From Nitrospinae bacterium bin107 (GTDB lineage Bacteria > UBA8248), in the NCBI GenBank assembly GCA_002238965.1, contig MPNJ01000003.1:1-64000 (forward strand): a stretch of DNA of 64,000 nt, written 5' to 3'. Position numbers and translations under genes: made by a program. Below the pieces are notes generated by a model. That model worked only from the letters and a program-made list of their open reading frames with translations. It had not been told where the DNA came from and searched no databases. Positions 45,482 to 54,673 of this stretch are shown in pieces. Position 1 is the first letter of the stretch. The number at the start of each line of letters is the position of its first letter.

Positions 45482-46885
45482 TTACCGGAACGAATCGAAC
45501 GATGGCGACTTGCTCCAGCCGCCGCGTTCCTCCTCCAGGGCGTGGGCCATTCTGAACAGCGCGGCCTCGCTGAAATTCGGCCCGACCAGCTGCACCGCGA
45601 GCGGCAGCCCGTCTCCCGAAAACCCGCAGGGCAGGGATATCGCCGGTGCGCCCAGGGTGTTGACCCAGCGCGTGAAGCGCGTGAGCGTGGGAATCAGCCC
45701 CTCGGCTTCTGAGCGCGCCTGCGCGTGTGAGGGCGCGGGAGTGGGCGTCGTCGGCCCGGCCAGCGCGTCCACGGCGGAGAACACCTCCCTCTCGTAGCGG
45801 CGGATCAACTCCTCGCGCCTGGCGAGTGCTGCGTGATATTCAGCCGATTGGACCCCGCGCCCGGCTTCCAGGCGCGCCAGAATTTCGGGCGTCACCTGGT
45901 CTTCGTACTCCTCCAGTCGCTCGCCGTGTATCATCAGCGCCTCGTATTTGAAGATCGTGTTGGCGAGTTCTTCGAGTTCTTCCGTATGAGGAGGGGGCAT
46001 TGGTGCGAGACGCGCGCCCAGGCGTTCGAGCGCTTCGCATATTTCTCCATATGCCGCTCGCACCTCCCCGGATGCGCCGCTCAATTCTTCGCCTCCCAGA
46101 ACACCCACGCGCATGCCCTCGACGCTCTCTCCGAGCGCCCGGGTGTAATCGGGGACTGGCCGCGCGCTTGCACTCGCATCCAGGGGGTCGGCGCCCGCGA
46201 TGGCGGAGAGCACCAGCGCGTTGTCCGCCACCGTTCGCGTGAGCGGGCCGAAAGTGTCGAGCGTCCAGGAGAGCGGCATCCCCCCATGCCGGCTCACGCG
46301 GCCGTTCGTGGGTTTCAGGCCCACCACGCCGCAAAACGCCGCCGGCAGCCGGATGGAGCCGCCCGTATCCGTGCCGATCGCCGCCAGCGCCAACCCGCCG
46401 GCCACCGCGCAGCCCGACCCGCTGCTCGACCCTCCCGTGACATAACCCTGCTTCCAGGGGTTCTGCGGGTCTCCGAAATGCTTGTTCCGCCCCGTCGGTC
46501 CCATGGCGAGTTCCGCCATGTTGAGTTTCCCCATGTTGACGGTCCCGGCCTCATCGAGCCGTTTCCAGACGCTCGATACCGCGTCCTGGGGCGGGTCGTC
46601 ATCGAACATCACGCTTCCGCAGGTCGTGGGAGTCCCCGGAATGTGGCAGAGGTCCTTGTAGGCCACGGGAACCCCGTCGAGGGGCCCGAGTTCATCGCCG
46701 AAGCGGAACCTTCGCTCGGATTCCCGCGACTCTCTGCGCAACTCTCTCTCGCTGACGTGTAAAAAGGCCCTCAGGTGGAGATTCCACTCTTTGATGCGGG
46801 CGAGGGCGTCTTCAGCGACTTCGACGGGCGAGACTTCACCGGCGCGGTAGGCATCCCTCAGCGCCGTGATCGTCCAGTCGTTCAT
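45482..46885 (-). CDS. Amidase signature-family enzyme
   Basis: A 467-residue amidase. The Ser-cisSer-Lys triad is visible as Lys in VAYKDLCHIPGTPTTCGS (near 79), cis-Ser in GGSSSGSGCAVAGGLA and nucleophile Ser in GTDTGGSIRLPAAFCGVVGLKP (near 178). It resembles GatA and stand-alone amidases; no gatB/gatC lies nearby, so a catabolic amidase is likelier. The DinB-like gene lies upstream on the same strand, 34 bases away. Confidence 0.9.
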   Translation of the reverse strand: MNDWTITALRDAYRAGEVSPVEVAEDALARIKEWNLHLRAFLHVSERELRRESRESERRFRFGDELGPLDGVPVAYKDLCHIPGTPTTCGSVMFDDDPPQDAVSSVWKRLDEAGTVNMGKLNMAELAMGPTGRNKHFGDPQNPWKQGYVTGGSSSGSGCAVAGGLALAAIGTDTGGSIRLPAAFCGVVGLKPTNGRVSRHGGMPLSWTLDTFGPLTRTVADNALVLSAIAGADPLDASASARPVPDYTRALGESVEGMRVGVLGGEELSGASGEVRAAYGEICEALERLGARLAPMPPPHTEELEELANTIFKYEALMIHGERLEEYEDQVTPEILARLEAGRGVQSAEYHAALARREELIRRYEREVFSAVDALAGPTTPTPAPSHAQARSEAEGLIPTLTRFTRWVNTLGAPAISLPCGFSGDGLPLAVQLVGPNFSEAALFRMAHALEEERGGWSKSPSFDSFR

Positions 46886-46919
46886 TGGTGGGTTCTGCGG
46901 AAGGGTGCGGCCGGGGGCA

Positions 46920-47474
46920 TCATCCGCTGCCCGGGTAGCCCGGAGCCTGGAGGACGCGCGTCATCTGGTCCTGATGGAGAAAATCGTGCGTGCCCGAATA
47001 GACGATGCGGTCGTATATGTTGAGGTCGCCGTAGCGGAAATGTTTATGCGTTAAGCGGCTCATGTCGGTGCTCCGGTGGGGGAGCATCATCTGGTGAACC
47101 GCCTCCCGGTTGGGCATGAGCCTGGTTATCATGTCACCGAATTCGCCTTCGCCCTTCGGGATGAGGAAATCGGGCGCCGGAACCCGGCCCTGCTCCCTGC
47201 GCCTGAGCGCCTCCCGGCTCATCTTCTGGGGGTTCTCGGGCCCCGTATCCCACGACCCGGACTCCACCGCCTCCGCGAGACTCTTTTCGAGGGAGCGCGC
47301 GTAATAATTGTCCGTCAAGAGCATGTGCTCGAGGTTCTCATGCAGGGACCATTCGCCGTCGGGAGGCCGCCAGTGCACGTGGGCGGTTTCGATGCCTTCC
47401 AGAAAGGCGATCAGGTTTCTTCTGTCATTGAAAGCCGAGTCGAAGGCCTCATCGAACATCTCTTCTGGAGTCAT
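46920..47474 (-). CDS. DinB-family protein
   Basis: A 184-residue four-helix protein of the DinB/YfiT superfamily. Candidate metal-binding His residues occur in WSLHENLEHMLL (about 43-53) and HDFLHQDQM near the C-terminus. Members include thiol-dependent transferases and hydrolases; the specific role cannot be given. It lies in a same-strand run with the amidase and the dehydrogenase. Confidence 0.85.
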   Translation of the reverse strand: MTPEEMFDEAFDSAFNDRRNLIAFLEGIETAHVHWRPPDGEWSLHENLEHMLLTDNYYARSLEKSLAEAVESGSWDTGPENPQKMSREALRRREQGRVPAPDFLIPKGEGEFGDMITRLMPNREAVHQMMLPHRSTDMSRLTHKHFRYGDLNIYDRIVYSGTHDFLHQDQMTRVLQAPGYPGSG

Positions 47475-47539
47475 TGCCGGTATCCTTCATGTCAAGATGG
47501 CAAGTGTTCTGATCCAATCGTAATTTTCTGAGGAGGGAC

Positions 47540-48448
47540 TCAGGACGCCCGCCCTGCGCCGGGAGAGCGCACCTCGATATCCAGCCATTCCTCCCAGAGC
47601 TTGATGAGCGAGGCGTATTCTTCGGCCCCGTATCCTTTCTGTATCGCCATCTCATATACGTGATGCGTCGCGCTGGCGATGAAGGTGGGAACGCGGAGTT
47701 CACGGGCCAGTTCGAGGCACAGGTCGGAATCTTTCGTCGCGAGGTCGGTCGTCATCCCGGGCGTGAACTCTCCCGGCAGGATGTGCTTTCTGAGCCTGTC
47801 CTCCACCTGGCGGCTGCGGCCCGAACTGACGGCGATGACGTCGCAGAGCAGGTCGGGGTCGGCGCCCGCCGCGACGCCCAAGGCCATGGCCTCGGTCAAG
47901 GCCGCGAGGTTCACGTGCGAGAGCATGTTGTTCACGACCTTGAACAGCATGCCCATGCCCGAAGCGCCGCAATGAAAGACGTTTTTTCCGAAACACTCGA
48001 GAAGGGGCTTGAGCCTTTCGAACCCCGCCTCGCCGCCGCCCACCATCAGCGTGAGCGTGCCGGCCCTGGCTCCCTGCACGCCGCCGCTCACGGCGGCATC
48101 CATCAGTTCGGCCCCTTGCGCTTTTACCTGTGGGGCAAGCTCCTTGATGAGGGAAGGGGAGACGGTGCTCGTCTCGGCCAGGAGCGCGCCGTCTCGCGCG
48201 CCCGCCAGGATTCCCTCCTCACCCAGAATCACTTCGCGCGATATGTTGGGGTGCGGCAAGGACGTGAAAATAACTTCTGAGCGGGAGGACACGTCCGCCG
48301 GGCTGCGTCCGGCGCGCGCGCCTTTTCTCTCGGCATCCAGCGTGGCTTCCTCTCGAACGTCGTAAGCCGTTACCTCATGACCGGCCCCGATAAGGTGGGC
48401 GCAAATCTCGCTTCCCATCCTCCCCAGGCCGATGAAACCAAGCTCCAC
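47540..48448 (-). CDS. NAD(P)-dependent beta-hydroxyacid dehydrogenase
   Basis: A 302-residue enzyme of the 3-hydroxyisobutyrate/tartronate-semialdehyde/6-phosphogluconate dehydrogenase group. The Rossmann motif is LGFIGLGRMGSEICAHLIGAG at the start, the substrate motif DAAVSGGVQGARAGTL near 120, and the catalytic Lys lies in MGMLFKVVNNML. GTG 48448 has GAGGAGG seven bases upstream; the open frame further upstream reads into the tRNA gene and is not coding. Confidence 0.9.
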   Translation of the reverse strand: MELGFIGLGRMGSEICAHLIGAGHEVTAYDVREEATLDAERKGARAGRSPADVSSRSEVIFTSLPHPNISREVILGEEGILAGARDGALLAETSTVSPSLIKELAPQVKAQGAELMDAAVSGGVQGARAGTLTLMVGGGEAGFERLKPLLECFGKNVFHCGASGMGMLFKVVNNMLSHVNLAALTEAMALGVAAGADPDLLCDVIAVSSGRSRQVEDRLRKHILPGEFTPGMTTDLATKDSDLCLELARELRVPTFIASATHHVYEMAIQKGYGAEEYASLIKLWEEWLDIEVRSPGAGRAS

Positions 48449-48499
48449 CTTTCGCCTCCTCGCCGGATACGCTGTCCACTCTTCACGAAAGAATATAAA

Positions 48500-48576
<77 letters not shown>

Positions 48577-48697
48577 ACCGAAAGAATTGTTCCGCGCAAA
48601 AGGCCCGGGCGCGACAGGGATGGCGTGTCGAACCGATCCGGGTTTTTGGCGAAAGTAATATCACAAGCTATTTAGTAAGGCTTAAGCGTGGCTTACG

Positions 48698-49381
48698 TCA
48701 AGGGCTTCGCGTCACCGAAGCCGGGGAAATGTATTTGTCCCGGAAACGGCGTTTTGAAGAGGAGGAATTTCCGGTAAGGGGAATGGGGGAGAAGAGGCTG
48801 GGTATCCGGGGGTCGCCGCTATACATGGTGGCGATCCGGTGGCCCCCCGTTTTCGATACCGTGGTGCGCGTCATCTCGCGCAACGGGACGGCCTGACCGC
48901 CGACAAGCAGGCGCATTCGTCCTTTCTTGAGGAATACGGTGGTGAAGCGGTCATAGGCTTTCAGGGCGAATTCAACTCCCTTGCCGCGCAATTCTCCCGC
49001 AGGCGTCACCACGCTCAGGCTCAACCCGCAGGAAGCCTTGTAGCACTTCACCGTGCCCCTGTTCAGTTTCGCCGAATACGTGCCGCCCCGCCTCAGGCCC
49101 ACCAATTGAAAGGAAGTGTTCGGCTCCACCAGGAGCCGGCAACCCGGGCGACGCCGGAAATGAATCAGCGCACGCGAACGCGCGCTCGTCACGATGTGAT
49201 CGCCCGGGAGCATCAAACGCCGACCCCTGAAGGAAACTTTTTTCCCGCGCGAGAAAACGATGTGGGGTTGGCCGGAGATTGCTCTCATTTCGACGAGGAA
49301 TTTATCTTCTGCGAGGGCGGAGGAAACGACGCACAGGGGGAGCAGATGTATCCCGAGAATCAGGATTTTGAATCTGATCAT
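48698..49381 (-). CDS. FecR-like domain exported protein
   Basis: A 227-residue protein with a signal peptide (about 1-24, ending SSALA). The body follows the FecR pattern: VEMRAISGQPHIVFSRG, RLMLPGDHIVTSARSRALIHF, VEPNTSFQLV and LNRGTVKC, then LSLSVVTPAGELRGKGVEFALKA. There is no membrane helix after the signal and no sigma-factor gene nearby, so it is probably a periplasmic FecR-domain protein rather than a classical anti-sigma factor. Confidence 0.75.
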   Translation of the reverse strand: MIRFKILILGIHLLPLCVVSSALAEDKFLVEMRAISGQPHIVFSRGKKVSFRGRRLMLPGDHIVTSARSRALIHFRRRPGCRLLVEPNTSFQLVGLRRGGTYSAKLNRGTVKCYKASCGLSLSVVTPAGELRGKGVEFALKAYDRFTTVFLKKGRMRLLVGGQAVPLREMTRTTVSKTGGHRIATMYSGDPRIPSLFSPIPLTGNSSSSKRRFRDKYISPASVTRSP

Positions 49382-49590
49382 GTCATCCCCGTGGAGAAGC
49401 GGCAAAGCGGCAGACCTCTTAAGAATATGTAAAGCATTTTCTGGAGATTTGCAAGTTCCCTAACTACCGGAAAAGCAACCACATCCCGAACTTCGGGCCA
49501 GAGGGGGGGGGAGCGCTTGGTTGTCGTTCTGCAAGAGGGGTGGTTCTGCTGCCTGGAGATTTTGCAGGAGACCCGTAGTTGTCCTTTATC

Positions 49591-49667
49591 GGACAGGCAC
49601 GGGGGCCTGTCCCTACGCCTCGTTTCGAACGCGGGGTTTTCGTAGGGGCGGCCCCCCGTGGCCGCCC
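49591..49667. repeat. Inverted pair of REP-like hairpins
   Basis: Left hairpin GGACAGGC-ACGGGG-GCCTGTCC plus CTACG (49591-49617); right hairpin CGTAG plus GGGCGGCC-CCCCGT-GGCCGCCC (49641-49667). The loops are reverse complements and the heads point towards each other, about 23 bases apart. Different stems with the same loop and tail show one structural family. Confidence 0.7.
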
Positions 49668-49830
49668 GCGCCGGAGGGTTGAATCCTTCAGCCGCTCCGC
49701 TCGCCCTCCCTCGGCGTGAAGCCAACCCCCTGATCCCTTTGCGAAGGGGTAAAGGCAACGTCCCCTCAAAGGAGAGGGTGGCAGAAAAGCCCCCTTGCCA
49801 AGGAGTATTGAAAAAGCCTTTGTCCATTGG

Positions 49831-49846
49831 TTTTCCAGTCGAGAGG
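49831..49846 (+). repeat. Shared 16-base word, copy 1
   Basis: TTTTCCAGTCGAGAGG recurs exactly at 51941-51956; both sit among CTTGCCAAGG/CTTGGCAGGG-like words before a TATTGAAAAAG or TTTCCCAACAA unit. Confidence 0.5.
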
Positions 49847-50005
49847 GGCGTCTTCTCTATCCCCGAAAAGGGGGCTTTTTCAACATCCCCATGAGGGGAA
49901 AGTGATTTTACAAACCGAGGCGGAGTGGCAAATAAGAGGGGAGTGTATCTGTTGCTTCTCGTAGAACGCGTTGAAGCATTCTTTATCAGGAGTTTTCGAC
50001 ACCTC

Positions 50006-50488
50006 CTATATGAGCGGGTCTCGGCGCGTCGTGATGACGCCGGTCCGCATCCCCGCCGTGTGCAATCCGCCCCGCAGGCGGCCGTGTTCGATCTTCATGC
50101 ATTTGTCCATGACGACGAGGAGCCCTGCGCTTTGCGCGCGGGCGGCCTCGGCCTCGTTCACCACTTCGAATTGCAGCCACAGCGATTTCGCGCCGACGGC
50201 TATCGCTTCATCGACCACTTCTGAAATTTCATCCGGCCTGCGAAACACGTCCACCACTTCGGGAGGGTCGGGTATCGACGCGACGTCCGGGTAGGATTTC
50301 TGCCCCAGTATCTGCTCGTACCTCGGGTTCACCGGAATGACGTCGTAGCCCATCCTCTGGAGGTAGTACCCGACGAAATAGCTGGGTCTCGATTCGTTCG
50401 CCGAAAGCCCCACCATCGCCACGCGGCGGTGATTCCGCAGGATGCGGCGAATCGTGCGCGGGTTCTGGTATTCGGGGAATCCCGTCAT
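50006..50488 (-). CDS. CoA-binding-domain protein, YccU-like
   Basis: A 160-residue Rossmann-fold CoA-binding protein. It has [33 protein letters not shown] (about 23-55), then [21 protein letters not shown] and [33 protein letters not shown], the YccU-type ending. Its ATG overlaps the stop of the O-acetylhomoserine sulfhydrylase gene, so the two are coupled. This pairing is common in genomes; the function is not established. A long frame joining this gene to upstream sequence is antiparallel noise within the sulfhydrylase gene. Confidence 0.9.
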   Translation of the reverse strand: MTGFPEYQNPRTIRRILRNHRRVAMVGLSANESRPSYFVGYYLQRMGYDVIPVNPRYEQILGQKSYPDVASIPDPPEVVDVFRRPDEISEVVDEAIAVGAKSLWLQFEVVNEAEAARAQSAGLLVVMDKCMKIEHGRLRGGLHTAGMRTGVITTRRDPLI

Positions 50489-51804
50489 TTGCTCGCCGTC
50501 GCCGCATCGAGGGCCTGGTCCAGGTCCCACAGAATGTCGTCGATGTGTTCGAGGCCCACCGATATCCGGATGAGGTCGGGCGTGAGGTTCCCCGCCTTCA
50601 TGTCCTCCTCGCTCAACTGGGCGTGCGTCGTGGAAGCCGGGTGGATGATGAGGCTCTTCGCGTCGCCCACGTTCGCGAGATGGCTGTGCAGCTGAAGGGC
50701 GTTGATGAAGCGGACGGCCGCCTCGAATCCGCCCTGGACGCCGAAGGAAAAGACGGCGCCCTGGCCGTTCGGCAGATATTTTTTCGCCCGCTCGTGCTCG
50801 GGGTTGTCCGCCAGTCCGGGGTAGTTCACGAAACTGATGCGCGCGTCCCGTGCGAGATAATCGGCCACCTTCTGCGCGTTCTCGCAGTGACGCTCCATGC
50901 GCAGGCTCAGTGTTTCCAGCCCATGGGCCATCAGAAATCCGTTGAACGGGCTCAGGCACGACCCGATGTCGCGCAGGCTCTCCGCGCGCGCCTTCATGAG
51001 GAAGCCCAATTCGCCGAAGGTCTCGAAGAAGCGCAGTCCATGATAGCCCGGAGAGGGGTCGACCATGCCGGGGAACTTCCCGTTCGCCCAGTCGAAGCGG
51101 CCCGAATCCACGATGACGCCGCCGATGCTCGTGCCGTGCCCGTCGATGAATTTCGTGGCCGAATGCAGAACGATGTCCGCTCCCCACTCGATGGGGCGGC
51201 AGAGGTAGGGAGTCGCAAAAGTGTTGTCCACGACGAGGGGGACCCCCGCATCGCTCGCAATTTTCGCCAGGGCCTCCAGATCGGCGACGTTGGTGGCCGG
51301 ATTCCCTATCGTTTCGCAGTAGATGACGCGCGTTTTCTCCGTCACCGCGGCCCGGAAATCTTCCGGCCGCGTCGGGTCGACGAATGTCGTGTTGATGCCG
51401 AGTTTTCTGAGCGTGATGTCGAACTGCGTGTACGTGCCCCCGTAGAGGGCGGCGGAAGAAACGATTTCATCCCCCGGGTTCGTCAGGGTGAACAGCGCGA
51501 TGAACTGGGCGGCCTGTCCCGAGGCCGTCGCGAGCCCGCCGACGCCTCCCTCGAGAGCCGCGATGCGCTCCTCGAAGACGCTCGTGGTGGGGTTTCCGAT
51601 GCGCGTGTAGACGTACCCGTAATCCTGCAGGGCGAAGAGACCCGCGGCGTGTTCGTCGTCGTCGAAAACGAAACCGGTGGATTGGTAGATCGGCACGGCC
51701 CTGGCGCCGGTGGCGGGGTCGGGCCGCGCGCCCGCATGGAGGGCGTTGGTGTCGAAGTGAAACGCTCTCGGGGCCGTTTCCTCGGGTCTGGAATCCTCGT
51801 TCAT
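50485..51804 (-). CDS. O-acetylhomoserine sulfhydrylase / aminocarboxypropyltransferase (copy 1)
   Basis: A 439-residue PLP enzyme of the Cys/Met metabolism family. It makes homocysteine or methionine precursors from O-acetylhomoserine and sulfide or methanethiol. Features: [72 protein letters not shown] and the PLP-lysine motif [16 protein letters not shown]. The C-terminal [13 protein letters not shown] is typical. A paralogue lies at 54674. No riboswitch was recognised upstream. Confidence 0.93.
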   Translation of the reverse strand: MNEDSRPEETAPRAFHFDTNALHAGARPDPATGARAVPIYQSTGFVFDDDEHAAGLFALQDYGYVYTRIGNPTTSVFEERIAALEGGVGGLATASGQAAQFIALFTLTNPGDEIVSSAALYGGTYTQFDITLRKLGINTTFVDPTRPEDFRAAVTEKTRVIYCETIGNPATNVADLEALAKIASDAGVPLVVDNTFATPYLCRPIEWGADIVLHSATKFIDGHGTSIGGVIVDSGRFDWANGKFPGMVDPSPGYHGLRFFETFGELGFLMKARAESLRDIGSCLSPFNGFLMAHGLETLSLRMERHCENAQKVADYLARDARISFVNYPGLADNPEHERAKKYLPNGQGAVFSFGVQGGFEAAVRFINALQLHSHLANVGDAKSLIIHPASTTHAQLSEEDMKAGNLTPDLIRISVGLEHIDDILWDLDQALDAATASK

Positions 51805-52105
51805 GTGCGCTCCTTGAAAAATGGCATGGTTTCGGTTTTGTAATCTCTACGATTCATTAAAGCAAGCGACGGCCTCCAAGAAAAGGCCCCACCAGGAGGT
51901 TGCTGAATTTCCCCCTGACAGGGGGGGTAGGGGGGGTTGCTTTTCCAGTCGAGAGGCATCGCCGTTATCTCCCTTGGCAGGGGTCTTTCCCAACAACCCC
52001 GCAAGAAGGTGAATACTCCCCGGCGGCGTTGATTTTCTCTCCCCGGCTACACCATAATCCGGGTTCGTGATGAATGCGCCCGCCCCGCACGCCCATTGAA
52101 AGACC
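51805..52105. other. Intergenic region with repeat remnants
   Basis: About 300 bases between two divergent genes. It holds the word TTTTCCAGTCGAGAGG at 51941-51956 (shared with 49831) and a TTTCCCAACAACCCCGC unit resembling the TTTTTCAACA repeats. No gene or clear promoter boxes could be fixed. Confidence 0.5.
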
Positions 52106-52861
52106 ATGGCTCGAATACTTCTTTGTAATGATGACGGCATCGATTCGGAAGGCCTGCGCGCCCTCTACGCGGCCCTCGCTCCGCTGGGGGAGTTGATCGT
52201 CGTGGCGCCGGACAGGGAACAGAGCGCGGCGGGACACTCCCTGAGCCTGCACCGTCCCCTGCGCATCAACGAGCTGGAGCACAACTGGTTCTCCGTGGAC
52301 GGTACGCCGACGGATTGCGTGAATCTCGCCTTGAACGGCCTGTTCAAGAACGAACACCCCGACATGCTCGTCTCCGGTATCAACCGGGGCGGAAACCTGG
52401 GCGACGACATCACCTATTCGGGAACCGTGGCCGCCGCGATGGAGGCCACCCTCCTGGGGCTTCCTGCGGTGGCGGTCTCCCTCGCCCACGAGGACGGGGA
52501 GACGCTCCGCTTCGATTTGGCGAAAAAAGTTGCGCGCGCCGGCGCGCGGGAAGTATTATCCCGGGGGCTGGAGCCGGGCGTTCTGCTGAACATCAACGTC
52601 CCGAACATACCTCCGAAACAGTGCAGGGGAGAGCGGATCACCCGTCAGGGCAAGCGCGTCTACGAGGAAGCCATCGTGGAAAAACTGGACCCGCGCGGGC
52701 GTGAGTATTACTGGATAGGGGGAGGCAGCCTGCGGTGGAAGGATGAGCCCGACACGGACTTCGAGGCGATTTCAAACCACCAGGTCTCCATCACCCCCCT
52801 CCGGCTGGATCTCACGGACTACGACGCGATGAAAGGGCTGGAATCTTGGCGTTTTCATTAA
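52106..52861 (+). CDS. surE: 5'-nucleotidase SurE
   Basis: SurE dephosphorylates nucleoside monophosphates and is linked to stationary-phase survival. The 251-residue product has the metal-binding start ARILLCNDDGIDSEGLRALYAAL, VVAPDREQSAAGHSLSL and SGINRGGNLGDDITYSGTVAAAMEA. It overlaps pcm by 16 bases, the widespread surE-pcm arrangement. In many Proteobacteria nlpD follows; here a LysM/M23 lipoprotein gene lies about 5 kb downstream instead. Confidence 0.95.
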   Translation: MARILLCNDDGIDSEGLRALYAALAPLGELIVVAPDREQSAAGHSLSLHRPLRINELEHNWFSVDGTPTDCVNLALNGLFKNEHPDMLVSGINRGGNLGDDITYSGTVAAAMEATLLGLPAVAVSLAHEDGETLRFDLAKKVARAGAREVLSRGLEPGVLLNINVPNIPPKQCRGERITRQGKRVYEEAIVEKLDPRGREYYWIGGGSLRWKDEPDTDFEAISNHQVSITPLRLDLTDYDAMKGLESWRFH

Positions 52862-53526
52862 ACGGAAGAAGAGAGGACCGCTGGCGGCGCGCACGCGAGG
52901 ATATGGTGGCCAGGCAAATCGTAGCCCGCGGGATCGCGGACGCGCGCGTGCTCGATGCCCTGCGCGAGGTGCCGAGGCATCATTTCGCGCCCGAGATATT
53001 TCGCGAAACCGCCTACGCCGACAAGGCGCTGCCCATCGGGCACGGACAGACCATCTCCCAGCCCTATATGGTGGCGGCCACGCTCGAGGCTCTTGAACTC
53101 CGGGGCGGAGAGAAGGTGCTTGAGATCGGAGCGGGTTCGGGGTACCTTACCGCGCTTCTGGGGAGGCTCGCGGGTTCCGTCCGCGCGATCGAGCGGGTGC
53201 CGGAGCTTGCGACGAGAGCCAGGGAGCGGCTTGATTCTTTCGGCTTGACGAATTATATGCTCTGGACGGCGGACGGCACTTATGGCTGGCCGGATGAGGC
53301 GCCTTTCGACGTCATCGTGAGCGCGGCGTCCGCGCCCAGCGTGCCTGCGCCGTGGATGCAGCAGACAGCCCCCGGCGGGCGCATCGTCATGCCCCTGGGG
53401 GAGGGGGAGAAGCAGACCCTCGTACGATACCGTGTCTCGGGATCGGGTGAGATACCTGCCCCCGAGGAGCTGGTGAACTGCGTTTTCGTGAAACTGGTGG
53501 GAAAATACGGCTGGGAGAAACCATAG
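52846..53526 (+). CDS. pcm: Protein-L-isoaspartate O-methyltransferase Pcm
   Basis: Pcm methylates isoaspartyl residues in damaged proteins using SAM. The 226-residue protein has MVARQIVARGIADARVLDALREVPRHHF, ADKALPIGHGQTISQPYMVA and the SAM-binding loop VLEIGAGSGYLTALL. The start is TTG inside the end of surE. ATG 52903 would cut the usual N-terminal helix, so TTG is preferred. Confidence 0.94.
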   Translation: MAFSLNGRREDRWRRAREDMVARQIVARGIADARVLDALREVPRHHFAPEIFRETAYADKALPIGHGQTISQPYMVAATLEALELRGGEKVLEIGAGSGYLTALLGRLAGSVRAIERVPELATRARERLDSFGLTNYMLWTADGTYGWPDEAPFDVIVSAASAPSVPAPWMQQTAPGGRIVMPLGEGEKQTLVRYRVSGSGEIPAPEELVNCVFVKLVGKYGWEKP

Positions 53527-53560
53527 GCGGGTGTCGAATCCGCCGTCTCACGGCTTGTGT

Positions 53561-53637
<77 letters not shown>

Positions 53638-53880
53638 TTTTCTCATCGCTTTCCTAATTAGACCCAAGTCCCTTATACATCCGTTCCGGAGGTTGCTTGC
53701 CTCCGAATAATTTCACCCAATACTTTTTTTATAATACTGACAAATCATATTTATTCAATCATATATATAATATATTATATAATGCACATTAGCTTATTTT
53801 GCTGTGCAATGGATACTAGATCACGCAAGTATTGCACAACAGGAGAATAGCCGCGCCTCTGCAGTCTCCCGATGATGGGT

Positions 53881-53935
53881 TGTTGAAATAGTCCGGTTTT
53901 CGAGAGTTCGACGTGACCGACGAAAAGAAAAGCAA
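53881..53935 (+). repeat. Dispersed repeat, copy 2 (TGTTGAAATAGTCC type)
   Basis: A diverged copy of 9632-9687; the best-kept word is GAGTTCGACG(C/T)GACC. It lies just outside the upstream REP of the RAYT gene. Confidence 0.55.
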
Positions 53936-53968
53936 CTTCCTCACCGTTCGGGTGCGTAATGTTCTTGT

Positions 53969-53992
53969 GTAGGGGACGCATATATGCGTCCC
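53969..53992 (+). repeat. REP palindrome upstream of the RAYT gene
   Basis: GTAG followed by the perfect 20-base palindrome GGGACGCATATATGCGTCCC. Inverted relative to the copy inside the RAYT gene at 54336-54359. Confidence 0.85.
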
Positions 53993-54067
53993 GTTCTAAG
54001 GTTAAATATAATCATGTAAACGGTTGTGCCGCCGAACGGATAAATGGGAAGAGGTACCCCTCGAGAA

Positions 54068-54601
54068 ATGGAATCCAGAAAGGCAAACAGGCTTCAAGAA
54101 CGTGATTATTCCCGACATGGATACTATTTCGTGACAATCTGCACGCGGAATCACACCCGTTGTTTCGGCGAGGTCCTGGACGAAAAAATGCGGTTGAATG
54201 CAACCGGAATGATTGCGCAAGAACGTTGGCTGGCAATTCCCGGTCATTTTCCGAATACGGACATTGATGAATTCATCGTGATGCTGAACCATATACATGG
54301 GGTATTGATCATCGGTGGCGATAACAACTCCGAGCGGGACGCATATATGCGTCCCCTACAATCGAAGCGACAAAACGTCGACCGCTCGAAAATGTATCTT
54401 TCGAAAATCATCCAGGGGTTCAAGTCATCCGTAACCCGAAACGTGCGAAAACGCCGGGGCAAGAACGCTTTCGGGTGGCAACGCTCGTTTTACGACCACG
54501 TCATCCGCAATGAAGAAAACCTGAACCGCATCCGGGAATACATTCGAAACAATCCGCTGAAATGGGAGTTCGACAGGTACAACAGCGCACCCCGCCTCTA
54601 A
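54068..54601 (+). CDS. REP-associated tyrosine transposase (RAYT)
   Basis: A 177-residue Y1/HUH-type transposase of the IS200-related RAYT group, which cuts single-stranded REP hairpins. Features: RDYSRHGYYFVTICTRNH near the start, the HUH motif His75-Ile-His77 (LNHIHGVLII) and the C-terminal block FYDHVIRNEENLNRIREYIRNNPLKW with candidate catalytic Tyr142. Residues 90-98 (RDAYMRPLQ) are encoded by a REP palindrome lying inside the gene, in the variable loop after the HUH strand. ATG 54044 is an alternative start. It appears intact and may be active. Confidence 0.92.
   Translation: MESRKANRLQERDYSRHGYYFVTICTRNHTRCFGEVLDEKMRLNATGMIAQERWLAIPGHFPNTDIDEFIVMLNHIHGVLIIGGDNNSERDAYMRPLQSKRQNVDRSKMYLSKIIQGFKSSVTRNVRKRRGKNAFGWQRSFYDHVIRNEENLNRIREYIRNNPLKWEFDRYNSAPRL
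54336..54359 (-). repeat. REP palindrome inside the RAYT coding sequence
   Basis: The same 20-base palindrome as at 53973, followed by CTAC. It is in frame and keeps the transposase open. With 53969-53992 it forms an inverted pair around the upstream region and the first half of the gene. Confidence 0.85.
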
Positions 54602-54625
54602 AAACGGCCCCCGCACCCAAAAAAA

Positions 54626-54650
54626 GAGGCGCCCCGGTGAGGGACGCCTC
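54626..54650. terminator. Bidirectional intrinsic terminator
   Basis: GAGGCG and CGCCTC form a GC-rich stem. On the plus strand CTTTTCGTTT follows; on the minus strand TCTTTTTTT follows. It separates the convergent RAYT and O-acetylhomoserine sulfhydrylase genes, and the minus direction is the stronger. Confidence 0.8.
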
Positions 54651-54673
54651 CTTTTCGTTTCTCGTACGATGCG

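Larger units (their letters stand above)
49382..50005. other. Gene-free repeat region
   Basis: About 620 bases with REP-like hairpins at 49591-49667, a shared word TTTTCCAGTCGAGAGG (49831) and GGGGGCTTTTTCAACATCCCC near 49868. No ORF here has recognisable content. Confidence 0.65.
53638..54067. other. Gene-free region upstream of the RAYT gene
   Basis: The left half is AT-rich (TATATAATATATTATATAAT near 53764). It contains the decayed 55-base repeat (53881-53935) and a REP at 53969. Confidence 0.65.

Noticed and set aside
50545-51843. A 432-codon plus-strand open frame over the O-acetylhomoserine sulfhydrylase gene
   Set aside because: Antisense shadow; the PLP enzyme motifs are all on the minus strand.
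51805-52105. SAM riboswitch upstream of the O-acetylhomoserine sulfhydrylase
   Set aside because: No conserved SAM-I/II core or terminator/antiterminator pair could be seen; the region holds repeat remnants.
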